From: Thermoprotei archaeon
GTDB lineage: Archaea; Thermoproteota; Thermoprotei_A; Sulfolobales; WANQ01
Length of the DNA stretch: 5,765 nucleotides
Reading direction: 5' to 3'
Assembly (NCBI GenBank): GCA_027038805.1
Contig: JALWGO010000009.1
Coordinates: forward strand, 1 to 5,765
Position numbers and translations under genes: made by a program. Below are positions 4,518-5,765 of this stretch, in pieces. The stretch's first letter is position 1. Every line of letters starts with the position of its first letter. The notes beneath the pieces were generated by a model. That model was given only the letters and a program-made list of their open reading frames with translations. It searched no databases and had not been told where the DNA came from.

Positions 4518-4814
4518 TTATTCTTCCTCTTCCTCTTCTTCGACTTCGACTGGTATCTTAGCGGCTTTCTTCGCTTTTATCCACTCTCCGCGGGCATGCG
4601 CTATTATATGCCATATTAGATCATATAGGGTGAAGAATACACCTGTATTTTCTGGCGTCCTCGAAGTAGTTTTCCCGGGCGGACAATATTCATCTATATC
4701 GCTACATACAGGGCACATTATGAGGCCAGTGTTCTCGTCAACACATGTTGTAATCCTTATACCATATTCTTCAAGAGTCTTCCTAACCCATTTGGGCTCC
4801 CAGACTAGAGACAT
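4518..4814 (-). CDS. Small CxxC...HxxxH putative zinc protein with poly-glutamate tail
   Basis: This is a 98-residue protein of unknown function. The N-terminus (WEPKWVRKTLEEYGI, 5-19) looks like a short amphipathic helix. C34-x2-C37, with C24 and C44 nearby, is followed by a helix FFTLYDLIWHIIAHARGEW (60-78) carrying H69-x3-H73. Together these could form a zinc finger-like site of the C2H2 type with a long loop, a pattern common in small archaeal proteins. A basic stretch (about 80-87) leads into a tail of seven consecutive Glu (92-98) encoded by GAA/GAG repeats. The ATG at 4814 has GAGGG (4821-4825) 6 bases upstream. The kinase gene follows after 67 bases. Zinc binding is inferred from motif; a role in transcription or translation is possible but not shown. 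Confidence 0.75.
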   Translation of the reverse strand: MSLVWEPKWVRKTLEEYGIRITTCVDENTGLIMCPVCSDIDEYCPPGKTTSRTPENTGVFFTLYDLIWHIIAHARGEWIKAKKAAKIPVEVEEEEEEE

Positions 4815-4840
4815 GATTCACCCTCTCTCGCAGCCTCAAT

Positions 4841-4860
4841 GCTATACCGAGGGTATGAGC
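4841..4860 (-). other. Hairpin in the leader of the zinc-protein gene
   Basis: ATACC (4844-4848) pairs with GGTAT (4852-4856), extended by GCT (4841-4843) with AGC (4858-4860) around a single bulged base. It lies 27 bases before the ATG at 4814, within a leader of 60-80 bases if either TATA candidate upstream is used. Confidence 0.3.
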
Positions 4861-4899
4861 TCTAGGTTATGCCTCGTCTCTCTTATCTCGTAGCCCTAG

Positions 4900-4925
4900 A
4901 TATATTTCTCCGATAAAATATATAA
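4900..4925 (-). promoter_or_regulatory. TATA candidates for the zinc-protein and kinase genes
   Basis: On the minus strand TTATATAT (4918-4925) and AAATATAT (4900-4907) are both usable TATA boxes. They would start transcripts near 4896 and 4877, giving leaders of about 81 and 62 bases. The same AT-rich stretch could serve as end signal for the upstream hydrolase gene. Confidence 0.4.
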
Positions 4926-4943
4926 GAGATAGGAGTATTCTCC
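4913..4943 (-). terminator. Weak hairpin plus T-rich tract after the RNase Z-like gene
   Basis: GGAG (4940-4943 read on the minus strand) pairs with CTCC (4932-4935) around a four-base loop, followed by a T-rich stretch down to 4913. It begins 8 bases after the stop codon of the hydrolase gene. The stem has only four base pairs, so the T-rich part is the better signal. Confidence 0.3.
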
Positions 4944-4951
4944 CTGCAACA

Positions 4952-5728
4952 CTAAGAGATGGTTATGACGAGACCGTCAACTGGCACTATCACCCTCTTT
5001 CCCGCGGCTTTCCTTGCCTCTTCTTCTGCTACATGTGTTATATGGATAAGTGCTAATAGTTCAGCCCTTCCACCTATCTCTATGGCTTCTTTCACTGTTG
5101 TATGTTTCGCGAGCTCCGCTATGTGTCGTAGTTTTTCGGGAAAGCTTGCCTCATGTAATAATAGTTGGGTATTGCCTGCTTTTTCTTCAATTATTCTGCA
5201 AGGCCTCGTATCACTACTGTAAACTACTTTAATGCCTCCATACTCTATCTGGAAGCCTAGAGTAGGCACACTATGCTCTACGGGGAAAGCCTCTACACGA
5301 GTATTATTAAACGATAAGACTGATGCCTCCTCGTAGGAGAGAGGCTTTACCATGGGCTTTGGGGCACTACGAGGCCCCAGTAATTCCTTAACGCTTAGTA
5401 AGCGGTCCACTGTATCGCTTGGAGCATAGACGTTCAACGGCTTAGAACACTGCTCCTCTAGTTGTAGGTCGAGTAAACCCAGTAATCCCGCAGTATGATC
5501 ATAGTGTCTATGGGAGATCACTACAGCTGTTAGATCACATGTACGGAAACCCAGCTCGCGGAGCCTAGACTCAACCCTCATACCAGCATCAACTAGTATC
5601 AATGAATCCCCTGTCTCAACGAGATATGCGGGATAACCTCTATTCAAATGCGATCCAGCCCCACCAGTACCAAGAAAATACACCCTAATAGACAAATCCG
5701 GCACCCCTAAAGACTTCTGGGAGAACAT
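4952..5728 (-). CDS. Metallo-beta-lactamase fold hydrolase, RNase Z-like
   Basis: This 258-residue protein belongs to the metallo-beta-lactamase superfamily and resembles RNase Z, which cuts the 3' trailer from tRNA precursors. FLGTGGAGSHLNRGYPAYLV (18-37) matches the RNase Z start. The metal motif is HRHYDH (H73, H75, D77, H78), with further ligands at H152 (VEHSV), D173 (SSDTRP) and H229 (LIHIT). LHEASF (191-196) and KHTTVKEA (208-215) correspond to the HEATF and GHST-EA motifs of RNase Z. It is shorter than typical archaeal RNase Z (about 300 residues): the segment between D77 and H152 leaves little room for the flexible tRNA-binding arm, and the final SxRY is missing. A related hydrolase on another substrate is therefore possible. 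ATG at 5728 follows a TATA element (5759-5764); TTG 11 codons later is an alternative. Confidence 0.85.
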   Translation of the reverse strand: MFSQKSLGVPDLSIRVYFLGTGGAGSHLNRGYPAYLVETGDSLILVDAGMRVESRLRELGFRTCDLTAVVISHRHYDHTAGLLGLLDLQLEEQCSKPLNVYAPSDTVDRLLSVKELLGPRSAPKPMVKPLSYEEASVLSFNNTRVEAFPVEHSVPTLGFQIEYGGIKVVYSSDTRPCRIIEEKAGNTQLLLHEASFPEKLRHIAELAKHTTVKEAIEIGGRAELLALIHITHVAEEEARKAAGKRVIVPVDGLVITIS

Positions 5729-5758
5729 CTTTTACCTACTAGATACGTAGGCATGGGT

Positions 5759-5764
5759 TTTAAA
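5759..5764 (-). promoter_or_regulatory. TATA box of the RNase Z-like gene
   Basis: At the window edge the minus strand reads TTTAAA. A transcript start about 25 bases downstream falls near 5736, leaving a leader of about 8 bases before ATG at 5728. This supports that start. Only part of the promoter is visible. Confidence 0.45.
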
Positions 5765-5765
5765 T

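Noticed and set aside
4630..4893. 87-codon plus-strand frame opposite the zinc-like protein
   Set aside because: It is the antisense shadow of a gene with conserved Cys/His residues and has no start signals.
4959..5222. 87-codon plus-strand frame opposite the hydrolase
   Set aside because: It is the antisense shadow of the metallo-hydrolase, which has clear catalytic motifs.

Overview
The window looks like chromosomal DNA of a hyperthermophilic crenarchaeon (Thermoproteota), most likely a Desulfurococcales-type organism; this is inferred from style, not from a database match. The supporting signs are: strong AGA/AGG, ATA and CTA codon use; frequent CTAG; several TTG and GTG starts; short leaders with GAGG/GGTGA ribosome-binding sites; and AT-rich TATA boxes (TTTTAAA, TTATAAA) about 25 bases before the expected transcript starts. 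No tRNA, rRNA, CRISPR array or insertion sequence was seen.

Left part (1-1483) holds four small genes: a basic four-cysteine protein (72-362, +), a basic helical protein of unknown function (487-765, +), an unknown four-cysteine protein on the minus strand (739-1014, -) whose end overlaps the previous gene by 27 bases, and a thioredoxin-fold-like protein with no cysteine at all (1100-1483, +). The last two are divergent and share a short region with a possible two-way TATA element and an imperfect C5/G5 palindrome.

Middle (1484-1973) is about 480 bases without a convincing protein gene. It begins with a hairpin and an A/C-rich stretch carrying a 12-base direct repeat. It ends in a GC-rich section with two TATA-like boxes, nested inverted repeats and a hairpin followed by five T. 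A small RNA, a long structured leader or a gene remnant are all possible.

Right part (1974-5765) holds better recognised genes. A predicted FAD/NAD-dependent oxidoreductase of the amine-oxidase/UDP-galactopyranose-mutase type (1974-2981, +) is followed after 36 bases by a His/Asp/Trp-rich protein of unknown function (3018-3581, +), probably in one operon. Converging on them from the other strand is a PfkB-family sugar or nucleoside kinase (3578-4450, -). Both genes end in the same CTAG. Upstream of the kinase on the minus strand lie a small CxxC...HxxxH protein with an all-glutamate tail (4518-4814, -) and a metallo-beta-lactamase fold hydrolase resembling RNase Z (4952-5728, -), whose promoter is at the window edge.

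No single pathway links all these genes. The most unusual points are the cysteine-free thioredoxin-like protein with its divergent partner, the structured 480-base gap, and the oxidoreductase plus putative metalloprotein pair.
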